The position numbers were made by a program, and so were the translations under genes. Positions 1 through 8,759 of a DNA stretch of 64,000 bases are shown here, in pieces (the stretch's first letter is position 1; each line of letters starts with the position of its first letter). Below the pieces are notes generated by a model that was given only the letters and a program-made list of their open reading frames with translations, did no database searches and was not told the origin of the DNA. The DNA is taken from positions 1 through 64,000 of the forward strand of contig SWDT01000121.1 of the NCBI GenBank assembly GCA_009193035.1. The letters run 5' to 3'. The stretch is from Halicephalobus mephisto (Eukaryota > Nematoda > Chromadorea > Rhabditida > Panagrolaimidae).

Positions 1-202
1 ATTAACTCCTTAAACCTGAGCGGCGTGGTCTTTTTTACTAATAGTGTAATAGTAACTAGAACATTCTAGAATATTTTGGAAGATATTTTTAGAAGACTGG
101 CTTTTCCAGGAAAATTTGTAAAAAATTTCAAAAGTGTCCAAAGACTTTCTGACCTCACGATAATATAAGAGACATAGTATAAGAGGGATTGTTGTTGGTT
201 GG

Positions 203-485
203 ATGTCGATAGAGTGACATCTTAGGAATTCCTTGATTGGGCGGAGAACTGTTGGTTCCTACTATTAGCAATTAAGCTTGTTTATCTTGACATAAACATG
301 GAACAAAGGAGGAAAGATCCTCGTTTGACCGAAATCAAACTCGGACCAGTTTGATGCTGGAATTTCTCAAAGACTGACTCTCTAACACTTTAGTCTCACC
401 TCCCAGGCGTCGGCTGACTGGACAGAGCTTTGGGCATTCTGTCTAGGCCGTTCCGGTTTAACTCCGATCTTTGTGCCTACACCTG
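203..485 (+). repeat. Left arm of long inverted repeat bounding a 12-kb island
   Basis: This stretch matches the reverse complement of 11955-12245 over its whole length. Shared blocks include GATTGGGCGGA, AACTGTTG, CTTGTTTATCTT, GGGCATTCTGT and TGCCTACA. Identity is roughly 70-75% by eye, so the arms are old. No target-site duplication could be fixed. Bases 1-202 to its left and 486-904 to its right show no gene. Confidence 0.75.
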
Positions 486-904
486 TAATTAATTTGCCAT
501 ATTTATAATGTCTTAATTTGTCAATGGTTTTAATTTTTAATAAACATTTTTCAAGTGGAATTGCTGAATTTTTTGTTGTTTATAATCATGAAAATTTAAA
601 ATTAATTATAGATCTATATTTTAAGGATTTATGTGTTTTAGAGTAAAATAGGTATAAAATAAGAAAAAGACGCGATCTTTGGAGATCGGGTGTATAGGGA
701 TGAGTGTCTTAGAGAGTATATAACTATTCTCATGTTGTGATGTAAAAAAGTCGAGTTCTTCCATACAACGAGTACACTAAAAACAGGGATTTCTTATAAA
801 TATATGTTTTCCAGTTGACAATATTAAGGTGTCAATTTCAGGTTTTCGAAATGAAGAACACAGGTATCACCATCAATATTGAACAACTTCTTTGTCCAAT
901 TACA

Positions 905-1004
905 GACTTTCCATTACGAAAGCAATCCAAAATTTAACTGTGTTCACCACAAGACTTTACCAGAGCGAAATTAAATGTTTACCTCAAATTCGGGTAATTA
1001 AACC
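905..1004 (-). ncRNA. SL1-type RNA: Spliced-leader (SL1-type) RNA gene, copy 1
   Basis: SL RNA donates its 5' leader to pre-mRNAs by trans-splicing and works as an Sm-class snRNP. Read on the minus strand, the leader runs 1004 to 983 and is 22 nt. It matches nematode SL1 except at leader positions 14 (A to G) and 16 (G to A). A GT donor (GTAAAC) follows directly, as in SL1 RNA. An Sm site (TAAATTTTGG) lies near 931-940. A short 3' hairpin (CTTTC loop GAAAG) closes the RNA near 905-923. Total length is about 100 nt, the usual SL RNA size. It is divergently paired with the copy at 1293. All expected parts are present, so it is probably functional. Confidence 0.88.
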
Positions 1005-1024
1005 GAACACAGTGTTCTGATTTT

Positions 1025-1045
1025 CTGTCTTTTGGAAGCTAAGTG
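1025..1045 (-). promoter_or_regulatory. Proximal promoter block of SL RNA copy 1 (PSE-like)
   Basis: On the minus strand this reads CACTTAGCTTCCAAAAGACA and starts 41 bases before the first leader base. The divergent partner has a near-identical block at exactly the same distance. snRNA-class genes use a proximal sequence element in this position; calling it a PSE is inference from conservation and spacing. Confidence 0.6.
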
Positions 1046-1251
1046 ATTTCAGCTGAATGAACCCTATTTTACCCCATCTCTTCACTAAGAAATAGGTAAG
1101 AAAGACGAGAGTCAGAGCGACAAACACAATGCATAATTTCCCAGGTTTGTTTTTAATCGAGAAATGTCTTTTTCTAACAATTCAGTTATTTTCCCCTTAT
1201 ATCTCGTCGTTCACACAATCCATTGTCCACCTGTATTCATCTACCCCAATT

Positions 1252-1272
1252 CACTCAGCTTTCAGAAAGTTC
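1252..1272 (+). promoter_or_regulatory. Proximal promoter block of SL RNA copy 2 (PSE-like)
   Basis: CACTCAGCTTTCAGAAAGTT begins 41 bases upstream of the leader at 1293 and matches the block serving the divergent gene. The 206 bases between the two blocks (1046-1251) would be a shared bidirectional promoter region; no TATA box is evident. Confidence 0.6.
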
Positions 1273-1292
1273 AAAATTAGGAAGTTGTATTT

Positions 1293-1391
1293 GGTTTAAT
1301 TACCCAGGTTTGAGGTAAAGATTGAAGTCCGCTTTTGAGAGATCTTGTGACGGGAATGTCTAAATTTTGGAATACTCTCGAAATGGAGAGT
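1293..1391 (+). ncRNA. SL1-type RNA: Spliced-leader (SL1-type) RNA gene, copy 2
   Basis: The 22-nt leader at 1293-1314 equals nematode SL1 except for G instead of A at position 15. It is followed by GTAAAGATTGAAG, which resembles the start of the Caenorhabditis SL1 RNA intron half. The Sm site TAAATTTTGG is at 1361-1370. The 3' stem-loop is ACTCTC, loop GAAATG, GAGAGT at 1374-1391. Length is about 99 nt. This is the closest copy to canonical SL1 in the window and the best candidate for an active gene. Bases 1392-2319 downstream hold no recognisable gene. Confidence 0.92.
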
Positions 1392-2319
1392 TTAGTTTCA
1401 TAAGTATGATTTATACTTTATTTATTTAATAAGTGAATATTACATTCAATTCAAACAATTCTTATTATCTGTTGTCATTTTGATTTAAACGTCTTCCTGA
1501 GTCACAATGGAAGGAAAATTTAGAGAAAATAGAGTCGAAAACAGATTAATTGCTCCTATTCTTGTTTTTTAAAATATTTTTCAGCTTTTTAAATTACTGA
1601 AGGGATTATCCGAACCATTAAAAGTAGAATGGAGTGAACTTTTCATAGCTATTTCAATTATAAATTCCATAGGATCTTGTATAATCTCTCTACATTATAT
1701 TTCATGAGTATAGAGGAATTTAGTTATATAAATTAATATGAGAATGGGAATTTTGAAAAAGACTTTGATTTAGTCCTCAGATATTTATTCTGATTGAAGA
1801 GCTGAAACCTGATCTCAAATTCACTGCGCTTAAAAACAGTTCATCTATGGATACTAGGTTTTATCAATTTCCATTAGAATTTTTATTAATTGTCCGACCC
1901 ACCCAATCATTTCAATGAGATTTGTGACATTCTCTTTGAGGATAATAGTTCTCAACTAAAAATGTCTGTTCTGATTGAAACAAATAACTACTTCGGATCC
2001 CAGATACTTCTTGATTTTCAGATGATTGTGATATATTCTATCTGATTGATCAACTGATTAATTGGTTTAAATGATTAAAATCAATCAGTGGAAGCCAGAT
2101 CCACTGAAGAACAAACTCTTATTTTCACATCATGATGAAATAGTTGCTTTCTCTCAATCATTTATTTATTAAAGACATAATAAATGAATCAATTTCTCAG
2201 AAAACACCGGTGTTGCAAATAATATGATGAAGTTATTAATTTCAAGAGTTATTCGTCAATTAAATCTACTAAACCTTTCGATAAAATGGGAATCATAAAA
2301 GAACTCAATTTCCAATTAA

Positions 2320-2419
2320 AAGCTCCTGATCAGAAGAGCAGTCCAAAATTTAAACTCACCACCACAAGATTACTCAAGACCGGGATCAAATGTCTACCTC
2401 AAATTTAGGTAATAAAACC
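2320..2419 (-). ncRNA. SL1-type RNA: Spliced-leader RNA gene, copy 3 (variant, promoter displaced)
   Basis: On the minus strand the leader is 2419-2398, 22 nt, differing from SL1 at positions 6 (A to T), 13 (C to T) and 16 (G to A). A GT donor (GTAGAC), an Sm site (TAAATTTTGG near 2343-2352) and a 3' hairpin (GCTCTT, loop, AGGAGC) are all kept. The conserved upstream block (2481-2501) is 82 rather than 41 bases away, as if 41 bases were inserted. The RNA could fold and assemble, but transcription may be lost. Confidence 0.8.
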
Positions 2420-2480
2420 GAAGAAAACGTTCTAATCGGGAACTTTATTCAATAACTATATCTCTGGTTAGGTGAATGCT

Positions 2481-2501
2481 GATATTTTTGGAAGCAGAGT
2501 G
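2481..2501 (-). promoter_or_regulatory. Displaced promoter block of SL RNA copy 3
   Basis: CACTCTGCTTCCAAAAATAT on the minus strand is the same block seen at 1025-1045 and 1252-1272, but starts 82 bases upstream of the leader. Sequence nearer the leader (AGAACGTTTTCTT) still aligns with copy 1, which indicates an insertion of about 41 bases between the two. Confidence 0.45.
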
Positions 2502-2723
2502 CAAAATAACGATGATGGTAGAGAGCGAAAGAACTGGGAATAGAAGAGATGACAATAACTGGCTCGTTTATTTCCTGAGAGAACACTCATCACTTCCTCT
2601 TCCGATCGGTTATTGTGTCTATCTTCCTATTATCTATATACCGTTATCTTGCATTTCAAAGCCTTCAATACTTGTCTGACAAGCTATTCATAAAGTAAAG
2701 TCTGAAATCAGAATGAGTTCTTC

Positions 2724-2830
2724 GGTTTAATTATCCAAGAGTGAGAACAATAAGTCAATGATTTATTTCAGATCCTAATCCTGCAACGAATTCACTACTT
2801 TTAAGTCGAACACAGTCGATCAGTTATTTC
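2724..2830 (+). pseudogene. Degenerate spliced-leader RNA copy 4
   Basis: A leader-like 22-mer at 2724-2745 differs from SL1 at positions 11, 17 and 18 and still ends in GAG. The donor is destroyed: AACAAT follows where GT should be. No clear Sm site is seen (ACTACTTTTAAG is the nearest) and no clean terminal hairpin. It sits divergently to copy 3 just as copy 2 sits to copy 1, so the two pairs look like a duplicated unit of about 1.4 kb. Without a GT it cannot serve as a trans-splicing donor. Confidence 0.65.
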
Positions 2831-4438
2831 AGTGAATTGTATTGTCTAAGAAATCGACTATTAGTATGGACAAAATTGGATAGATTCGACGAATAAAGGA
2901 TCCATGTTTCGTATTACCATCGAATACAACAGTGAAACATCCTGTCTTTTTCCCATGAATGAAGAAAACTTTCTTCACTAATAACTAGTAGTTATCAATT
3001 GATAACTAAAATAACGACGATATAAGTGAAATCTGCAGAACCGATGTATTACTTAACTTTTTACTTTTATTGTTTTCGTTTTATAAAGTAATTTCGACCA
3101 GGAATCTGTGATGTGTATTATCAAAGTCAGAGGTCAGGGTTCGAAATCGAAATCTGGACTTTTAGTATTAAAGTGCATCTATGAATTTTTCTATCTGAAA
3201 AATCTATTTCATCTAAATTGATAGTAGAAACTCAACTAGATTTTTTAATTCCAACATAACCCATAAGTTGCGTTTTAACATGGAAAATTCAGATTTTAAC
3301 TTCCAACTCCAACCGTCGATTTTGATAATACGAAACACTATATCATATCAATTTCTACTGATTCTAACGATATTTTGGCTTTTTAACGTTTCTTTCAGAA
3401 TGCATAGCTAACATGGATAACTCCTTCGGTTCCTTAAGAACACTTTAACTACACCTAGTTCCTCAACATCGTTCCAATTTCAAATTACAGACCTTTTCAA
3501 TCCGAGATGAGAAATAATGCCCTTGATTCAAACTCGGATCAGGTATCAGATCAGAATGAATATCCAGATGATATCAAGAGTCGTACTTTTGTACTTCTCC
3601 AGTGCATCGAATACAGATCCACAACTGAACTCATGGAATACACTATAAATGTTTCTTCCACCACAGTAGATGAGCTCAAGAATGAAGAAAATGATATCCG
3701 TCTCCTGATCATGATAAATCAATGTTTTCTCCTGATTGTAATTTAGAAGAGACTACTGAACATTATCATGACTGAAATCCATTGCTGAAACAAGATGAAA
3801 TATCCCTCAATAACATGAGAAAAATGTCGATGAAGAACTAAATTAATTCTCAGTAATGGAATGTCATTATTGGATCAACTTTCAGGAAGGAATTTTCATA
3901 CAGAAACAGAAATGAGCAATAATCGAACTATTCTTCATCCCCACCGACGAACAACGGAATGAACTTCCATCAGATGCATTTCTTGTGCTAAATCTATAAT
4001 CGACAATTCAGAAATCATTATTAATCAATAGAGTACTTTTTTGAATTAATTTATTGATACAGTTTTATTCCTAAATTATTATAGGTTTTACAATAAAATG
4101 CTGTATATGGTTTTCAAAAATATACTCAGAAAAATGTTCTCCATAGTAGAAATTACATTAAGAAATATTTCCTAACAACTAATTCTGTTGATCATGAATG
4201 TCTCTTCTTGACCCCTCAGAGACGGACGACAATCCAAAAATTCAACTTTGATTTTTGTCTCTATATCGTGTTGTTTTCAAAAATATCATTGTTACTATGT
4301 ATATTTAAATGGAATAGTTTTGTGTCATACAGAAAAAATAAATAATCTTAATGCCTACCATTTCTATAATTTTTACAACGAACAATAAAGTATGTTTTAT
4401 TCTTCTGTCAAAGAAAACCGATCCAGTCAGAAAAATTT
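2831..4438. other. Gap without a supported gene
   Basis: No convincing exon is seen. A 79-codon open frame at 3507-3746 on the plus strand begins just after a possible acceptor (AATTACAG) but has no recognisable domain and no downstream partner exon, so it is not called. Confidence 0.4.
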
Positions 4439-4563
4439 GCTATCGCCAGGGGTCAAACCAGGGTGAAAGCACGCCATCCCGTTCGATCTGGCCAGTGAAA
4501 CGCCCTAGGGCTCGATTAGTACTTGGATCGGAGACGTCCTGGGAATCTCCAGTGCTCCTAGCT
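4439..4563 (+). rRNA. 5S rRNA: 5S ribosomal RNA gene
   Basis: 5S rRNA is a pol III transcript of the large ribosomal subunit. The central and 3' parts are strongly conserved: CACGCCATCCCG, CGATCTGGCC, TTAGTACTTGGATCGGAGACG and CCTGGGAAT in order. GCTA at the 5' end pairs with TAGC at the 3' end, giving about 120-125 nt. A short T-run (CCTTTTTG, 4565-4572) follows as a pol III terminator. The segment after CGATCTGG, usually AAGTTAAGC, reads CCAGTGAAACG, and the 5' strand is also diverged. It may therefore be a variant or decaying copy. Only one copy is seen here. Confidence 0.85.
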
Positions 4564-4565
4564 TC

Positions 4566-4571
4566 CTTTTT
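4566..4571 (+). terminator. Pol III T-run terminator of 5S gene
   Basis: Five consecutive T residues directly follow the 3' end of the 5S gene, the usual pol III stop signal. Confidence 0.55.
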
Positions 4572-5059
4572 GAACAAATTCAGTAAATTGGAATTATTAG
4601 AAAACTGATCAGAAAGGGATGATAATTACCTCTGAGGGAAAATAGGAAATCGCCAATTTCACAATTTTTGAATTTCCTTTTGCCCTTCAAAAAAGAAATT
4701 GAATATCAAAATTTTCGCTTTCTAAATCTTAACCCGATATATAATCCTTTTCTATTGTTCAACCTATATGATTTGTAATCCAATGATTGATTTCAATAGT
4801 GACAGTATTAAAAACTACTAGAATTGGTTTAAATTACACGTAAGTTTATGAGGAAATAAATTTCATATATGAAGAATCATCGAAAGCCTCTTCATAATCT
4901 CATAACTATGAAATTAGAAAGTTTAATAATCTGTAAAAGTAAAAATAAAATTATATATAAAATTTCAGTTCCAATAAAATAGAACTTTGAATGTCTGTTG
5001 AAGGACTATGTTATTAGAAAAATGAAGATTAGGAACAAGAAAAATACTACAAATATTTA

Positions 5060-5195
5060 CCTAACCAAAAGTATAGACCAACAATATATGTGCACAGCAG
5101 ACAGCCAAAAGTGTCACTCATGCCCTACAGTATTCCAGGGTCCCTGATATTCAAGCTGTCTCTTCAGGTCCTCTCTTTCTATTATAATTTCTGTC
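5060..5195 (+). repeat. Dispersed repeat, copy A (TATTCCAG...CTGATATTCAAGCTGTC)
   Basis: The block CTCATGCCCTACAGTATTCC then CCTGATATTCAAGCTGTCTC recurs at 46290-46380 and 46530-46610. It is AT-rich without coding potential; likely a short transposon remnant. The rest of 4572-6858 shows no gene. Confidence 0.55.
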
Positions 5196-6858
5196 CCAAT
5201 ATCTTTCTCCGAATGATGTGAAGTCTATTGTCAAAGATAAATTCAGCAATGAAATACGGATGTCATTGAGGAAGTGAAACAGATTTGACTAGATTTGGAG
5301 TGATGAAATTTCAAATTCTAAAAAGCTTGAAGTGTTAACTAAGAACTGTACATTCTTATTTTCGAAATTGAGAAAAATGAAGTTTCGATGTAATTGAATA
5401 ACTTCTATTAGAAGTAATTGATTCTTTGTTACTCTAATTCTTCTGAATTCAAAAATCAAAGAAATCTCTCGTGATCTCGAGAAATTACAGAATATTTTGA
5501 AGATGAAATTATTTCAATTGTTTTCTTCTTTTAAACATGTAATGGATTTTATTCTCTAGGAGGAAATCACTGATTACACTTTGCAATATATATTTTCAGT
5601 GATTGATTACAAGAAAATTGAAAAACTCACTTTCAGACAATATTAAAAACGCGTTGAAAAGTGAAGAAGTTTAAAGACATGAAATTTAAAAAAAGGATCT
5701 TTATTCACTTTAGGAAATTACAGAAAGTTTACAGAATTCTACGTGTTATTTCAATAAACAGATAGATGAAATTGGTTCAACAGAAATTTCTAGAAATTGC
5801 TGAAAAGAAACAGTTTATGTAAAAAGTTTGATTTCCCATAGTTAATGTTTTGTAATAACATTTCACAAATGAATTTTTATTGTACATATTGCTTAAATAG
5901 GTGTGATAATTTGGATCAAAGTCATGTAAGATATAAAATATTGTTCAGTTTTAGATATTACTTGTTATTTAGTATATTACTGAAACTTTTTAACAAGACT
6001 ATAATCGAAATCACAGTATTCTATTAATAACAGGTTGTTTTTTTGTAGATAATAACAAATTGTGGAAGATGAGATATTTAATTATTTCGGAACTTTACAA
6101 ATGAATTAGTTGATTAATTTCAACAAGATCATTGGATAGGTTCTGACCATAGAATCTGGTAGACTTCAGATATTATAAATGAATGGTAGAGAATTCAATA
6201 CTGGTTTTGCAAGTTCCCTTAATTAGATATGTCTGTACTTATTTTCGCACATATTGTACAAATTTACAGAATACGAAAACTTCTGCTCATTTATCTCAGA
6301 TTTTACTGTCATATTTGGATATTTCTACGAACAAAACATTTGAATTAGGGCCAAATCTCATTCGATGTTATTTGTATTTTGTCAACATAAAAAAACTATT
6401 TGCTTGTTGGTTAGTTCTTTCTTCAAGATAATTTTAAATAACTACATAAAATAGAAGATATAAAGCAGTAGATTAGATCCATAATATGCAAATCCAAGTT
6501 TGTCATTCTCTTGTGATTCCTTCTGTTTCTACTGTTCTTATTCTCATCTGTGTTAATGATTAAGATTCCTATTAAAATTATCTTCTGACTTTCGTCTGCT
6601 ACTACAGAACGGGAACATGAGTTTTAAGTCAGTTTATGGTTTTATTTTTCTGTATTGGTTGAAAATTGACCTTTGGAGAGTTTTCTGTCATGGAAGGGAG
6701 TGTCTTAAATCATGATCATTGAAAGATGGCTAAAGTTCATTTTAAGTTGTCTTTCTGTGATAAGGTATTGGTTAGTTTTGTAAAGTTGGGTGAATTCATT
6801 TATTATTTTTATTGATTGTTCTATGATTATAAAATATTAAGTCATTATTAGTAATAAA

Positions 6859-8759
6859 ATGAATTGGGATTCGTGTTTTGGCCGTGAATGTAAATTAAGA
6901 TGGGGATACAATGATTTTTCGGGTCGATTGATACCGATTGAGGGAGCACCTCCGAATGTTACATCGGAAGTCAAGAATGAGTGGTTATATGAAGCTTTTA
7001 ATTTGTCATCGATTGATATTCTATATTGGGCAAGTTTCTTGTTTATTGAGTAAATTCATTGTAAATATTTCAGCCGTTGATAAGTCTTTCTCTAGAACCA
7101 AGCTGCAAAAAACTTCTTGATTTCCAGATTATCTTCGACGATAATGAATATTGGGAAGTTAATTGTTATTTTATAAGACAAAGAAAAAGATCTGAGAAGC
7201 TTCCGAAGTATCCACCCAATTGCAGTCATTTTGTCAATGGGATCATTTATGGCGTGGATTTGTGGGTGCAGTTTCCAAAAAGGGGGTTTCCAGAAGATAG
7301 GTATGAGGTAAGATTTACCAACATAGATCTCATACATTGACAAAGAATTTATTCTGATTTGATTAAATTTCTGACAGATCTTCAAAAGATAAAATGAATA
7401 GTTCTGAGAATAAGTTTTTGACAGGAAATTATGCAATTATTTGAATTACTTTTGTCTATCTACTTTAACAGGAAGTTCTTTCAGATAGAAAATTTATTTG
7501 AAGGTAGAAGTTTCAATGAAACTCAGAAGAGGGCCAAATGCAGAGCTTTTTTTAACTATGATGAAATTAAAGAAATGACTCTGGAGGAACTTCTGAATTT
7601 CATGGATGAGATAAAGAAAGGTAAGCATTCTCAAGACAATATTCCTGTCTCGTTTTGGTATGGAAAACTGAGTCAGGAAATCCAAGAAACTGTCATCAGT
7701 AATGAAAGGGAATTTGGGAAATTTCTCTCATACCTCTACTGTGTTTACCGAAAAATTGAAATGAAAATGAAGAAGACTGGGTATCCGGGTATTCTTCAAA
7801 ATATGAAATCTCGACAGAAACCATCAATGGAGATCTATGCTAACCTAAATAAAGCAAAAGAAAACTACAGGTTAATGAATAGAAATGATTTCTTGGAAAT
7901 GTATCTAATCTTAAAAAGACTCTTTTTCTGTTACACTGATTACATCAAATATGCAATGGACACTATGAATGAGATTGATGAAGGAGACCATCTTCCGGGA
8001 ACAAAAGAGGAAATTAAACCTTGGCTGGAAGAACTGAACAAATGGTTCCCGATGAAGGTGAATGGAGAATGGATCAACTGTACAGGACTCTTCATTGCAA
8101 CTCCTCGTGATTATGAGCAAGTTGTGACAACATTACGTAACACAACCAAATTAAGAAATTGCCAAGTGATTATTGACAATGATGCAGATGAGCCATATGT
8201 AGGAAATGAAAATAATACAAAGATCCTATTTGGGTTAGTGGACATGAAAGAGGCTACGGCAAATCAAAGCTCATGCTATTTTAATGTGTTGGAATTAGAA
8301 TGCCCAGGAGAGTGCACTCCAAATCTAAAGAGATGGATATGCACCAAGTGTGGGGAGTTTGTCTCTCAGAAAGATATGATTCTGTTCTGCTGTTGTGGAT
8401 CAAAGAAATACAAAGAAAAATTTTTCATTTGTCACCATCCAAATCATCGACTAAGACAGCAAAGAGAAATACAGAATCAACCGGAAATTGTTCACCCACC
8501 AGTCCCCGAGATGGAAGCAAATCAAAGTCAAGTGCGTAATGAAGATAATTTATTGTCTAGAATCTGTGAACAACTCCAGAAAATAAAAATTAAGAAGAAG
8601 GAATCTGCGAACCCTAAAGTCCTCCTTGCCCTCCTCGATCTTCAGTCTAAGAATAAGAACAAAGAAGAAACAAAGGATATTTTAAGACCACTTCAAGATT
8701 TAAATCTGGGTGGAGATACTAAGCATCTTATCCGTCAGTACTTGGATGAAGATAATTAA
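6859..8759 (+). CDS. Unrecognised Cys-rich protein, three exons, 579 aa
   Basis: Exons 6859-7029, 7074-7307 and 7425-8759 join in frame. Intron 1 is only 44 bp and uses a GC donor (TGG|GCAAGT); intron 2 is GT-AG. The protein has no signal peptide or membrane segment. Around residues 427-475 there is a Cys/His cluster: CPGEC, then WICTKCGEF, then FCCCGS and a C-H-H-N-H tail, spaced like a zinc ribbon. Residues from about 490 are charged and helical (KIKIKKKE, LLALLDLQSKNKNKEE). The middle (residues 150-330) is rich in Glu, Lys and aromatic residues. I do not recognise the family. Codon use is less AT-extreme than in CAND1. It is the only sizeable gene between the inverted repeat arms, so it could be element cargo or an ordinary gene. 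No acceptor is seen just before the ATG. Confidence 0.72.

Noticed and set aside
3507..3746. 79-codon open frame inside the SL/5S island
   Set aside because: No recognisable domain, no partner exon with matching phase, and Asp/Glu/Asn-rich sequence of the kind chance frames give here.
4825..4870. SL-like string GGTTTAAATTACACGTAAGTTT at 4828
   Set aside because: Needs several insertions to align with a leader, has no GT donor after GAG, and no Sm site or hairpin follows.
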